DNA of 64,000 bases from CAYMZZ01 sp044463125 (lineage in GTDB: Bacteria > Bacteroidota > Bacteroidia > Chitinophagales > Chitinophagaceae), in contig JBIQMS010000003.1 in NCBI GenBank assembly GCA_044463125.1, forward strand, positions 1-64,000. Reading direction: 5' to 3'. The notes below the pieces were generated by a model. It saw nothing but the letters and a program-made list of their open reading frames with translations. It did no database searches and was not told where the DNA came from. Shown piece by piece: positions 35,202 to 44,053 of the stretch. The stretch's first letter is position 1. Each line of letters begins with the position of its first letter. A program made the position numbers and the translations under genes.

Positions 35202-35323
35202 TGCAGACCATTGCTTTATTTGGACGAAACCGGAAATTTTGCCGACGAACCTTGCCGGGCACACCCATGTTTACATTATACAATTTGAGTTTTCAGGTTT
35301 GTGCTTTCCCTTAACTTAGCAGC

Positions 35324-38170
35324 ATGGAAAAAAAACTCTTTCTCCTCGATGCGCTGGCACTTGTTTTTCGTGCCTATTATGCGCTGATACGCAGTCCACG
35401 TTTAACAAGTAAGGGAAAGAACACCAATGCGCAGTTTGGTTTTACGAATGCATTGGTAGAGCTACTCAATAAGCAAAAGCCTTCGCATATGGCGGTATGT
35501 TTTGATACTGCCGCTCCTACGGAACGTCATACCGATTTTGCGGATTACAAAGCCAATCGCCAGGAAGCACCGGAAGATATCCTGGAAGCAATTCCCGATA
35601 TCAAGGAAATTGTGCGCGCATTCAATATTCCTGTGATGGAAGTGGATGGCTATGAAGCCGATGATGTGATAGGTACATTAAGCCAGCAGGCGGCTGCAGC
35701 CGGCTATGAAGTATATATGGTAACGCCGGATAAGGACTATGGTCAACTGGTAACGGATAAGGTGAAGATTTATAAACCCGGCTACCAGGGTGGCGAAGTG
35801 GAGATAATGGGACCGGAAGAAGTGTGTGCGAAATGGAATATTAAAGATGTGTCGCAGGTGATAGATGTGTTGGGGTTGATGGGTGATGCTGTGGACAATA
35901 TTCCCGGTATTGCTGGCGTAGGCGAAAAAACAGCGGCAAAGTTGTTGGCAGAATACGAAAGCCTGGAGAATGTGCTCGAGAATGCGGATAAGATTAAAGG
36001 TGCTCTTGGCGAGAAGGTGAGAAAGGGAAAAGAGGCCGCCATTCTTTCCAAAAAACTCGCCACCATCATCACTAATGCGCCGGTAGAATTTCATGAAGAA
36101 GATTTCAAGGTGAAAGAATGGAATAAGGATAAACTGAAAGAAGTTTTTGGTGCGTTGGAATTCAAGACTATCGGCAAGCGCCTGCTGGGTGAGGATTTTG
36201 TGCCCGCCGGCACTCCTGCTGCGGCGCCTGTAGGCGTGCAAACAGATCTGTTTGGCAATATTGTAGAAGCAGAGCCCGATAAAAGTGGTGGAGCCGCTGC
36301 AAAGGTAGCAAGCAACAGCGAAGATGATGCGGAGCCCGGTCCTGCACAAAAGAATATTCACAACACCCCACACAAGTACGCAGCGGTGGAGGGCGAAAAG
36401 GCCATTAAAGAACTGATATCTCGGCTAAAGAAGCATAAGGAAATTTGTTTTGATACGGAAACCACCAGTATCGACGCCAACAATGCCGAACTCGTAGGGA
36501 TGAGTTTTGCCGTGGAACCCGGCGAAGCCTGGTTTATACCCTGCCCCGCCGACCAAGAAGAAACAAAGAAAATTCTTGACCTTCTGGAACCACTTTTCAG
36601 CGACAAGAAAATTACATGGATCGGTCAGAATTTGAAATACGATATGCTGGTCTTGAAATGGTATGGGGTAGAACTGGCCGGTCCCTTATTCGATACCATG
36701 CTGGCGCATTATGTGATAGAGCCCGATGGAAAACGTAGCATGGATGATTTAAGTGAAAAGTTCCTGGGTTACGAACCAGTTTCCATTGAGGAATTGATTG
36801 GCAAGAAAGGAAAGTCGCAGGGAAATATGCGTGATGTTGAGCTGGAAAAGATTACTGAATATGCGGCCGAAGATGCCGACATCACCCTGCAGTTGAAACA
36901 GGTATTTGAGCCGATGCTCAGGGAAAAGGAAGTGGAGAAAGTATTCAACGAAGTAGAAAATCCGCTGGTGAAGGTGCTGATGGCCATGGAATATGAAGGC
37001 ATAAAAGTGGATGAGGAGTTTCTGAATGAATATTCCAAAGAGCTGGAGCGGGAGGCGAAGAAAGCGGAGGAAAGCGTGTACAAACAGGCCGGAGTGCGGT
37101 TCAACCTGGCCTCGCCGCGGCAATTGGGCGAAGTGTTGTTCGATAAATTGAAACTGGATCCCTCGGCTAAAAAAACCAAGACGGGACAGTATCAGACGGG
37201 GGAGGATGTGTTGCTGAAACTGGCCGCCCGGGGAATTGGTATTGTTGACGACATCCTCACATTCCGTGAACTCACCAAGCTGAAATCCACCTATGTAGAT
37301 GCGCTTCCCACACTGATCAATCCCAAAACCGGGCGTGTGCACACCACCTATGGGCAGGCTGTGGCGGTTACGGGCCGGCTGGCAAGCAATAACCCCAACC
37401 TGCAGAATATACCGGTGCGCACCGACAGGGGGCGTGAGGTTCGGAAAGCCTTTATTCCCCGCGACAGCAAGCATGTGCTGCTTTCAGCGGATTATTCGCA
37501 GATCGAGCTTCGTATAGTGGCTGCTATTAGCGGCGATAAGAATATGGTGGAAGCTTTCAGGAAGGGAGTGGATATCCACACGGCTACCGCAGCCAAAGTG
37601 TATGGTATAGAAGAGGGTGAAGTAACGAAGGAAATGCGTTACAAAGCCAAGAGTGTAAACTTTGGAATCATTTATGGACAGGGTGCATTCGGCCTGGCCG
37701 ATAACCTGGGCATCAGCCGGACAGAAGCCAAGGAGATAATCGATAACTATAAGAAGCAGTTCTCCGGCATACAGCAGTACATGGACAGTACCATCAATTT
37801 TGCAAGGGAACATGGTTATGTGCAGACTTTGATGGGACGTAAGCGTTGGCTGCGCGATATTAATTCCGCCAATTTCACGGTGAGGGGATTTGCCGAGCGA
37901 AATGCGATTAACTCACCCATACAGGGAACGGCCGCCGATATGATTAAGCTGGCTATGCAGCGGGTGTATGCGGCCATGCAAAAAGCGGGCATGAAAAGCA
38001 AAATGATACTACAGGTACATGATGAACTGGTATTTGATGCGCTGAAGACGGAAGTGAAGGAATTGAAACCGTTGATACTGGAAGAAATGCAGAATGCCAT
38101 GCCGCTGCCCAATGGCGTACCGGTGATAGCAGAATGTGGGGAGGGGGAGAATTGGTTGCAAGCGCATTGA
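35324..38170 (+). CDS. polA: DNA polymerase I
   Basis: 948 residues with all three domains. The 5'-3' exonuclease (about 1-290) has the DGYEADDVIG block. The 3'-5' proofreading domain (about 345-530) is intact: DTETTS (about 378), GQNLKYDMLVL and YAAEDADIT. The polymerase domain carries motif A DYSQIELRIVA (about 723), motif B KSVNFGIIYG and motif C VHDE (about 899). It fills gaps in repair and replaces Okazaki primers. An Ala/Asp-rich linker (about 300-345) joins the first two domains. The stop codon lies in a degenerate first unit of a CGTGAnn array. Confidence 0.96.
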   Translation: MEKKLFLLDALALVFRAYYALIRSPRLTSKGKNTNAQFGFTNALVELLNKQKPSHMAVCFDTAAPTERHTDFADYKANRQEAPEDILEAIPDIKEIVRAFNIPVMEVDGYEADDVIGTLSQQAAAAGYEVYMVTPDKDYGQLVTDKVKIYKPGYQGGEVEIMGPEEVCAKWNIKDVSQVIDVLGLMGDAVDNIPGIAGVGEKTAAKLLAEYESLENVLENADKIKGALGEKVRKGKEAAILSKKLATIITNAPVEFHEEDFKVKEWNKDKLKEVFGALEFKTIGKRLLGEDFVPAGTPAAAPVGVQTDLFGNIVEAEPDKSGGAAAKVASNSEDDAEPGPAQKNIHNTPHKYAAVEGEKAIKELISRLKKHKEICFDTETTSIDANNAELVGMSFAVEPGEAWFIPCPADQEETKKILDLLEPLFSDKKITWIGQNLKYDMLVLKWYGVELAGPLFDTMLAHYVIEPDGKRSMDDLSEKFLGYEPVSIEELIGKKGKSQGNMRDVELEKITEYAAEDADITLQLKQVFEPMLREKEVEKVFNEVENPLVKVLMAMEYEGIKVDEEFLNEYSKELEREAKKAEESVYKQAGVRFNLASPRQLGEVLFDKLKLDPSAKKTKTGQYQTGEDVLLKLAARGIGIVDDILTFRELTKLKSTYVDALPTLINPKTGRVHTTYGQAVAVTGRLASNNPNLQNIPVRTDRGREVRKAFIPRDSKHVLLSADYSQIELRIVAAISGDKNMVEAFRKGVDIHTATAAKVYGIEEGEVTKEMRYKAKSVNFGIIYGQGAFGLADNLGISRTEAKEIIDNYKKQFSGIQQYMDSTINFAREHGYVQTLMGRKRWLRDINSANFTVRGFAERNAINSPIQGTAADMIKLAMQRVYAAMQKAGMKSKMILQVHDELVFDALKTEVKELKPLILEEMQNAMPLPNGVPVIAECGEGENWLQAH

Positions 38171-38265
38171 GGCGTGAGGCGTGAGACGTGAGACGTGAGG
38201 CGTGAGGCGTGAGGCGTGAATCGTGAGGCGTGAGACGTGAATCGTGAGGCGTGAATTGTGAGTAT
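38168..38265. repeat. CGTGAnn heptad array after polA
   Basis: About 13 units of CGTGA-nn (GG, GA, AT and a TGTGAGT variant) run without interruption from the polA stop codon. No inverted partner is found nearby, unlike the copies at 9005 and 43730. Confidence 0.85.
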
Positions 38266-38282
38266 TTCTTTAGAACTATCGT

Positions 38283-38404
38283 CGCGTTCGTTGCGGCTTC
38301 TTTGCGTTCGTTGCGTTGGAATCCCTCCTGAATTTGAAACTGTTGGCGTCTCGGAATGATGTACCGCAACGAGCGCAAAGAATTCGCAACGGGCGCAAAG
38401 AGTT
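38283..38404. repeat. Inverted pair of 9-bp-unit arrays
   Basis: Alternating nonads TTCGTTGCG and TTCTTTGCG (38283-38318) face the reverse-complement units CGCAACGAG, CGCAAAGAA, CGCAACGGG and CGCAAAGAG (38364-38404) across a 45-nt spacer. The whole could fold as a long imperfect stem. Confidence 0.75.
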
Positions 38405-38464
38405 AAAACATAAAGGGAGTAATTCAAAAACTAAGGTTAATTACATACTACCAATATTATTCCA

Positions 38465-38535
38465 TTAACTTACAACTTATAACTTATAACTTACTACTTA
38501 CAACTTACTACTCACTACTCACTACTTACTACTCC
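38465..38535. repeat. CTTAnnA heptad array
   Basis: Nine units of CTTA-nn-A (nn CA, TA or CT, with some CTCA variants) end about 4 bp before the ATG of the amidohydrolase. The unit differs from CGTAnnA only at position 2 and varies at the same two positions. Confidence 0.8.
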
Positions 38536-38539
38536 TTCC

Positions 38540-39628
38540 ATGCTTAAAACAACATTATCCATCCTGCTTTCTCTTTTCGTTTTTCTGTCAACAGACGCGC
38601 AAAAGGGAATGGACTTTGAAGCTTACGAGCCTGTATCCACTTTGAAAGTGCCGGAGAACCCGGTGCAGCGGGCGAAGTTTCCCTTTATTGATGTGCATAA
38701 TCATCAGTTTCGGATGCCCGAGATGGACCTTTCTGTGCTCATTAAGGAAATGGACAAGCTGAATATGGCGGTGATGGTGAACCTGAGCGGACAAAGTGGG
38801 GAATCCATCAAGAAGTCCTCAGCTAATATCCGCAGCAATTATCCGAAGCGTTTCATTGTTTTCGCCAATATCAATTTCCAGGGAGTGGGTGAAGATGGCT
38901 GGGGAGAGAAGGCCGCGAAGCAGTTGGAAGAAGATGTAAAGAATGGGGCGAATGGCCTGAAAATTTACAAAAGCCTGGGCTTTTCAGTGAAAGACAATAA
39001 GGGGCAGCGCGTGGCGGTGGATGACCCGCGCCTGGATCCGATTTGGGCAAAAGCCGGGGAGTTGAAGATACCCGTATTGATTCATACGGCTGATCCCAAG
39101 CCATTTTGGGATCCAATGGACGATAAAAATGAGCGCTGGCTCGAACTGGCCACGCATCCCAACCGTAAGCGAGGCGATGATAATCCTGTGCCCTGGCAAC
39201 AGTTGATCGATGAACAGCACCGGATGTTTAAGAAACATAAGAACACCACTTTTATTGCCGCGCATTTTGGATGGTACCCCAACGATCTCGATAAACTTTC
39301 GTCGCTGATGAAGGAGATGCCGAATATGTATGTGGAGTTTGGTGCGGTGATCGCCGAGTTGGGAAGACAACCCCGGCAAGCCGCCCGTTTTTTTGAAACC
39401 TGGCAGGATCGTATCCTGTTTGGAAAAGACAGCTGGGTACCTTCAGAATATGCCACTTATTTTCGGGTGCTGGAAACGACGGACGAATACTTTCCCTATC
39501 ATAAAAAATACCACGCTTTCTGGCGTATGTACGGCCTTGGCCTGAGCGATGAAATTTTGAAGAAAGTGTATTACAAGAATGCCCTGAAAATTATTCCTAA
39601 TATTGACGCTTCCACTTTCCCTGAATAA
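38540..39628 (+). CDS. Secreted amidohydrolase-family (TIM-barrel) protein
   Basis: 362 residues. A signal peptide (about 1-20, ending STDAQ) is followed by an amidohydrolase-2-type barrel: FPFIDVHNHQF (metal HxH, about 53), LKIYKSLGFSV (about 140), VLIHTADPKPFWDP (about 179), IAAHFGWYPNDL (about 240) and ILFGKDSWVP (metal Asp, about 297). The family includes decarboxylases and hydrolases of aromatic or carboxylic substrates. The actual substrate here is unknown. It would act in the periplasm. Confidence 0.87.
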   Translation: MLKTTLSILLSLFVFLSTDAQKGMDFEAYEPVSTLKVPENPVQRAKFPFIDVHNHQFRMPEMDLSVLIKEMDKLNMAVMVNLSGQSGESIKKSSANIRSNYPKRFIVFANINFQGVGEDGWGEKAAKQLEEDVKNGANGLKIYKSLGFSVKDNKGQRVAVDDPRLDPIWAKAGELKIPVLIHTADPKPFWDPMDDKNERWLELATHPNRKRGDDNPVPWQQLIDEQHRMFKKHKNTTFIAAHFGWYPNDLDKLSSLMKEMPNMYVEFGAVIAELGRQPRQAARFFETWQDRILFGKDSWVPSEYATYFRVLETTDEYFPYHKKYHAFWRMYGLGLSDEILKKVYYKNALKIIPNIDASTFPE

Positions 39629-39632
39629 AAAT

Positions 39633-39650
39633 AACCCCGCATGCGGGGTT
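39633..39650 (-). terminator. Palindromic terminator
   Basis: The perfect 18-bp palindrome AACCCCGCATGCGGGGTT begins 5 bp after the amidohydrolase stop. On the minus strand it is followed by ATTTTTATT, so it probably ends the convergent small gene at 39688 and may serve both. Confidence 0.75.
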
Positions 39651-39687
39651 ATAGCTTTGATGGGTTAGTCAGGTCGCGAGTACTCGC

Positions 39688-39912
39688 TTATTGAGGTTTG
39701 GTTGCTGTACCTTTTTCTGCGGCGGGCTGCTGCAGGTATTTTTCCGGGTTCTTCACCAGTTCTGTTTCGCCAAAAGCGGGCACCGAATCAAACGGTGCTA
39801 CACTATTGTCCTGAGGCAATTGCGCATCTGCATGCACAAAATTGAGGTAAAGGGCGAAGAAAAGTAGGTTGAAGGCGAGAAAGGTGGCAACCTTGCGGAT
39901 CCGGCTTCTCAT
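39688..39912 (-). CDS. Small exported or anchored protein
   Basis: 74 residues: basic start, one hydrophobic segment (about 8-28, possibly a signal peptide ending VHADA) and a polar Pro/Gln-rich remainder. I recognise no family. A terminator on its strand just after the stop supports a real gene. The upstream 429-bp gap may hold its promoter. Confidence 0.6.
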   Translation of the reverse strand: MRSRIRKVATFLAFNLLFFALYLNFVHADAQLPQDNSVAPFDSVPAFGETELVKNPEKYLQQPAAEKGTATKPQ

Positions 39913-40341
39913 ATTGGTTCTCTCGGTTTGATGGTTTTTAATGGATTGGAATTAGGATTTCACGAAAATATACCGATCTATTAAATTAAGAGTATTCCCT
40001 GAGGCGGAATTTGGGTAAATCAGGCATAAGTACTTGGCAGGATATCGGAAAACTACGATGCTATATGAGTTTTAAGTTATAAGTAATATGTTTTAAATGG
40101 GAAGTCAATGGTTGGGAAGGCTAGGATATGAAAATTGGTTTGATAAGAAATCTGCGCCAATCAGCGGGAAATGCTTAATCACTTTAAGCGTGTTCAAAGT
40201 TCGAGAGAGATTTCCCGCTGATTGGCGCAGATTTTTCCGCAGATATACGCAGATGAATTGAAAACAGTATTAACAGTCAATTTTCTGCAGGACCTGGTAG
40301 AGTCTTAAATTGGATTAGCTTGGGGCCGTCCTTGCAATTAA
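39913..40341. other. Intergenic region with repeats
   Basis: This 429-bp gap contains degenerate AGTTTTA/AGTTATA heptads (about 40067-40098) and the 25-bp inverted repeat at 40148-40234 followed by ATCTGCG-like units up to 40255. No coding frame was found. Confidence 0.6.
40148..40234. repeat. 25-bp perfect inverted repeat with conserved spacer
   Basis: Arms 40148-40172 and 40210-40234 are exact reverse complements (arm ends AAATCTGCGCC...). The 37-nt spacer has its own small hairpin (GCTTAA...TTAAGC) and the string TTCAAAGTTCGAGAGAGATT at its end. That string recurs at 55456-55475, in an element whose arms have diverged. Confidence 0.85.
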
Positions 40342-41283
40342 CTACAGCGCTTCAATAGCTTCCTTTGGGCTTGGGAAACGAGTTCCCACACGTGGATCCA
40401 TGATATTCCCGCCGAATCCGATCATTTCATCAGATGCCTGATCCGACATACCCTTCAGCTTTTTGATGTAGCTGGTATCATTGATTCTCTTCAGCGCCCA
40501 AATGGCAATTACCTGCTCAAAATTTCCAAATAACTCGTTCTTCATAGTACTTAATAAAAGCTCCTTGCTTTCTTTCGTATTTAGATTTCCCAGCAACTGC
40601 AATGCCGAAATCCGTGAATGAAAATTGTCTGAAAGAGCGAACTTTTCAATTAGTGCAAATGATGGCTTGATCCCCAACAAATAGGCAGTTTCCAAAGCCA
40701 CATGCTGTAAGAAAAATAGTGCAACCTGATCCTCTTCAAAACCAGCCGGTGGCTGACTGAGCTGTTGTTGAACAAATCTGTTAATACTGTCTACATCATA
40801 CTTACCCTTTTTGAAATAGCTCCAGATATTCTTATAGGTAAATTCAAAAGCATCTTGCGTCACCAATGCCTGATGATAACTATGCCTGTAAGTGGCCACG
40901 ACATTATTTTCCGCATTTAGGTTGGCAAAACCCGAAGTGGGAGTAGGCAAACTATAGTTACCATTAGCGTTCTTCTTGAGAAAGAAATAAAACTTCTGCC
41001 CTTTCTGAAATCTGAAATGAACTCCGTGACCCGAACTACTGGTCATATTCAGCATAAAGAAATCGTCAATTAGTAGTTCGTCCGGCAAAGTTTTGTCGCC
41101 AAAGTTTTTTATGAGTTTCAATTTCACCCAATCCTCGTTGTCATCGATTACTTCAGCGAGTATAAAGTAATCGGCTTTCTGTAAAATCTCTTTCTGCCAG
41201 GGCTCATCCCAGGTTTCTGCATGGCTTACAATTGTTGAAACAAGAATGGAAAGTAGAACGGCAATAAACCTGCTGGAAATCAT
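40342..41283 (-). CDS. Secreted protein with HEAT-like repeats
   Basis: 313 residues. A signal peptide (about 1-22, ending SHAE) precedes a beta-rich N-terminal part of about 110 residues with the ADYFILAEVIDD block. The C-terminal half is helical, with HEAT-like pairs such as ISALQLLGNLNTKESKELLL (about 230-250). I do not recognise the whole protein. No enzymatic motif is seen; a binding or scaffold role in the periplasm is possible. Its codon and base usage appears more AT-rich than its neighbours. Confidence 0.72.
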   Translation of the reverse strand: MISSRFIAVLLSILVSTIVSHAETWDEPWQKEILQKADYFILAEVIDDNEDWVKLKLIKNFGDKTLPDELLIDDFFMLNMTSSSGHGVHFRFQKGQKFYFFLKKNANGNYSLPTPTSGFANLNAENNVVATYRHSYHQALVTQDAFEFTYKNIWSYFKKGKYDVDSINRFVQQQLSQPPAGFEEDQVALFFLQHVALETAYLLGIKPSFALIEKFALSDNFHSRISALQLLGNLNTKESKELLLSTMKNELFGNFEQVIAIWALKRINDTSYIKKLKGMSDQASDEMIGFGGNIMDPRVGTRFPSPKEAIEAL

Positions 41284-41457
41284 TCGAAGTAATTTTGAGG
41301 GCGGCAGATAAAATTGTTGTCGTTACAATATACACATTTATCGCCTGTTTCGGAAACCAGTCAATCGAACCCATTCACGACTTAACAGGAATTAGATTTC
41401 TCTTGCATTTCACGTCTTCAACGTTTAAACCTATATAAACCCCCACTATTTACCCAC

Positions 41458-41497
41458 AAAACGTTTTACGTAGTACGTAATACGTAATACGTATTAC
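41458..41497. repeat. CGTAnnA heptad array at the uvrB stop
   Basis: Five units of CGTA-nn-A, read on the minus strand. The uvrB stop codon (TAA at 41496-41494) is part of the first unit, directly after the last two lysines and a threonine of UvrB. Confidence 0.85.
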
Positions 41498-43536
41498 GTC
41501 TTCTTCATCTCTTCCAGCTTCTTTTGCAACACAAACATCTCATCACGTAGCCTTGCTGCTTCCATAAAATCAAGGTCGCGGGCGGCTTTTTCCATTTCTT
41601 TTTTGATACGGCCCAGGGCTTTTTCCGCTTGTGGAATGGTTTTATATTCCTGCTGTTCTTCAGCTGCTACCGGCACCAGCTCTTCGTCGGGCGCCAGGGC
41701 ATGCGGGTTGCGGGGGTCATAGCCCTTAATGTCTAGAACGGATGTTTGCGCAAATACCTGCTCTTTGCTTTTGCGTACTGTTGTTGGGGTAATGTTGTTT
41801 GCGATATTATACGCTATTTGCTTCTCTCGGCGCCGCAGTGTTTCGTCCATGGTTTTCTGCATGCTTTCTGTGATAGTATCCGCATAAAAGATCACGAGCC
41901 CGTCCACGTTCCGGGCGGCTCGACCTGCCGTTTGAGTCAGCGATTTTTCATTGCGAAGAAAGCCTTCCTTATCGGCGTCCAAAATAGCTACCAGCGATAC
42001 TTCCGGCAGGTCGAGGCCTTCCCGCAAAAGGTTTACGCCTACCAGTACATCAATTTCGCCCAGCCTTAACTGCCTTAAAATTTCCACACGGTCCAGGGTA
42101 TCCACTTCGCTATGAATGTATTTTGATTTGATATTGATGCGGTGCAGGTATTTATCCATTTCTTCGGCCATGCGCTTGGTGAGCGTGGTTACCAGCACGC
42201 GGTCGCCTTTTTTCACGCGATTATCAATTTCATCGAGCAGGTCATCAATTTGATTCGCTGATGGGCGCACTTCGATGGGAGGATCGAGAAGCCCCGTGGG
42301 CCGCACCACCTGCTCTACTACAACCCCTTCGGTTTTTTGTAACTCATAGTCATCAGGTGTGGCCGACACGAAAATGACCTGGTTCATCATCGATTCGAAT
42401 TCATGAAAGTTGAGGGGACGGTTATCCAGTGCTGATGGCAGACGGAAACCATAATCCACCAGCACCAGTTTGCGACTACGGTCACCACCATACATACCAC
42501 TTACCTGGGGAATGGTCTGGTGGCTTTCGTCAATTACCATCAGAAAATCTTTGGGGAAATAGTCGAGCAGACAGAAGGGGCGGGTTCCCGGCCTGCGGCG
42601 ATCGAAGAATCGTGAATAGTTTTCGATGCCGCTGCAGTAGCCCAGCTCGCGAATCATTTCAAGGTCGTATTCCACCCTTTCTTTTAACCGTTGCGCTTCG
42701 ATGGGTTTTCCATTATTCTTAAAATATTCCACCTGCGCGTGCAATTCATCCTGAATCTCATAGATCACCTGCTGCATGATGTCTTTTGGCGCTACATAGA
42801 GATTGGCCGGGAAGATGGCCGCGTTTTCCATCTTGCCGATGCGTTTGCCGTTGGCGACATCAATACTTTCTATTTCTTCTATCTCGTCTCCAAAAAATGT
42901 GATGCGGTAGCCAAAATCCACATAGGGAAGGTTGATGTCCACTGTATCCCCTTTTACCCGAAAACTGCCGCGTGTGAAATCGAGAGTGGTGCGGGTGTAC
43001 AGTGAGTTTACCAGCGCATGGAGAAAAGCCTGGCGCGAAAGTGTTTGTTTTTTGGCAATCCTGATTATACCACTTTCATAATCCGTGGGGTTACCCATGC
43101 CATAAATACAGCTAACGCTGGCCACCACAATGATGTCTCTCCGGCCACTCAATAAACTGGTTGTGGCGCGAAGGCGAAGTTTATCGAGTTCCTCATTGAT
43201 GCTAAGATCCTTTTCGATATATACATCGCTCACCGGCATGTAGGCTTCCGGCTGATAGTAATCGTAATAGGATACAAAATACTCCACCGCATTTTCAGGA
43301 AAGAATTGCCGGAATTCCCCATAGAGTTGTGCCACCAGGGTTTTGTTATGTGTCAGTACCAGGGTTGGTTTCTGTACCTGCTGAATTACATTGGCAATGG
43401 TGAATGTTTTACCGCTACCGGTTACGCCCAGCAGGGTTTGGAATTTCTCCCCTTCCTGCAATCCTTCGGTCAACTGCCTTATCGCATCCGGCTGATCGCC
43501 GGCGGGTGAGTAGGGCGCATGTAATTGAAAACCCAT
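41494..43536 (-). CDS. uvrB: Excinuclease ABC subunit B
   Basis: 680 residues, normal for UvrB. Walker A GVTGSGKT lies at 37-44, the beta-hairpin region with YYDYYQPEAYMP near 92-103, DESHQTIPQ near 339, and motifs V-VI (GVNLLREGLDLPEVSL, about 500, and QTAGRAARN). A C-terminal UVR coiled coil (about 635-675) binds UvrC/UvrA. It loads on damaged DNA and carries UvrC for incision in nucleotide excision repair. Its final codon and stop run into a heptad array. It is not linked to uvrA or uvrC here. Confidence 0.96.
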   Translation of the reverse strand: MGFQLHAPYSPAGDQPDAIRQLTEGLQEGEKFQTLLGVTGSGKTFTIANVIQQVQKPTLVLTHNKTLVAQLYGEFRQFFPENAVEYFVSYYDYYQPEAYMPVSDVYIEKDLSINEELDKLRLRATTSLLSGRRDIIVVASVSCIYGMGNPTDYESGIIRIAKKQTLSRQAFLHALVNSLYTRTTLDFTRGSFRVKGDTVDINLPYVDFGYRITFFGDEIEEIESIDVANGKRIGKMENAAIFPANLYVAPKDIMQQVIYEIQDELHAQVEYFKNNGKPIEAQRLKERVEYDLEMIRELGYCSGIENYSRFFDRRRPGTRPFCLLDYFPKDFLMVIDESHQTIPQVSGMYGGDRSRKLVLVDYGFRLPSALDNRPLNFHEFESMMNQVIFVSATPDDYELQKTEGVVVEQVVRPTGLLDPPIEVRPSANQIDDLLDEIDNRVKKGDRVLVTTLTKRMAEEMDKYLHRINIKSKYIHSEVDTLDRVEILRQLRLGEIDVLVGVNLLREGLDLPEVSLVAILDADKEGFLRNEKSLTQTAGRAARNVDGLVIFYADTITESMQKTMDETLRRREKQIAYNIANNITPTTVRKSKEQVFAQTSVLDIKGYDPRNPHALAPDEELVPVAAEEQQEYKTIPQAEKALGRIKKEMEKAARDLDFMEAARLRDEMFVLQKKLEEMKKT

Positions 43537-43646
43537 AGTTAAGGTCCTTTCTTCTCTTTTAACAAAAATGATTGGAGGTTGAGTGCAGCGGAGGGATTTG
43601 AATCTTTGTCTTATAAATCCTCGTAATTACTACAAATCCTTGCCGT

Positions 43647-43742
43647 ATGTCAGCTATCAAATTTACAAAATTCGTCCCGATCCTGATCTGTATTGGAATA
43701 GTAGTTTTTTGGATAGCCTGCAATGCTAGTCGTGAGGCGTGA
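43647..43742 (+). pseudogene. Lipoprotein leader cut off by a repeat array
   Basis: The frame begins MSAIKFTKFVPILICIGIVV, has a lipobox-like FWIACN, and then runs straight into CGTGAnn repeats, where it stops after 31 codons. It looks like the start of an exported lipoprotein whose body has been lost or replaced. It could also be chance. Confidence 0.4.
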
Positions 43743-43880
43743 GGCGCGAATCGTGAGGCGTGAGACGTGAGGCGTGAATCGTGAGTCGCGAGGAGAATAG
43801 GCTCCATTCAGGGTGGACCAATCGATTTGCCTGATGTTCGAGCAATATGCTACTCACGATTCACGCCTCACGCCTCACGT
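43730..43880. repeat. Inverted pair of CGTGAnn heptad arrays
   Basis: About nine units (43730-43793) face the reverse-complement array (43852-43880) across a 58-nt unique spacer. The layout repeats that of 9005-9155. Confidence 0.85.
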
Positions 43881-44053
43881 TTCCTACTAACTATTCCCTA
43901 TTCCCCTCTAATGGTTATCCCTTAAATGGCCAAATTACTCGCCTATTTGCTTGCTTTTGAGCGCTTTAAATAAGAAGTTTGTTAAGCACGCATCGCTCAT
44001 ATGCAGGTTATGTATAGGGTAGATGCGCGGTCATCCACCATATCCGATCCGTT

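Larger units (their letters stand above)
43537..44053. other. Intergenic region with repeats and a gene remnant
   Basis: This 517-bp gap holds a 31-codon lipoprotein-leader frame (43647-43742), an inverted pair of CGTGAnn arrays (43730-43880) and an AT-rich stretch before the ELWxxDGT gene. No full-size gene was found. Confidence 0.6.
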
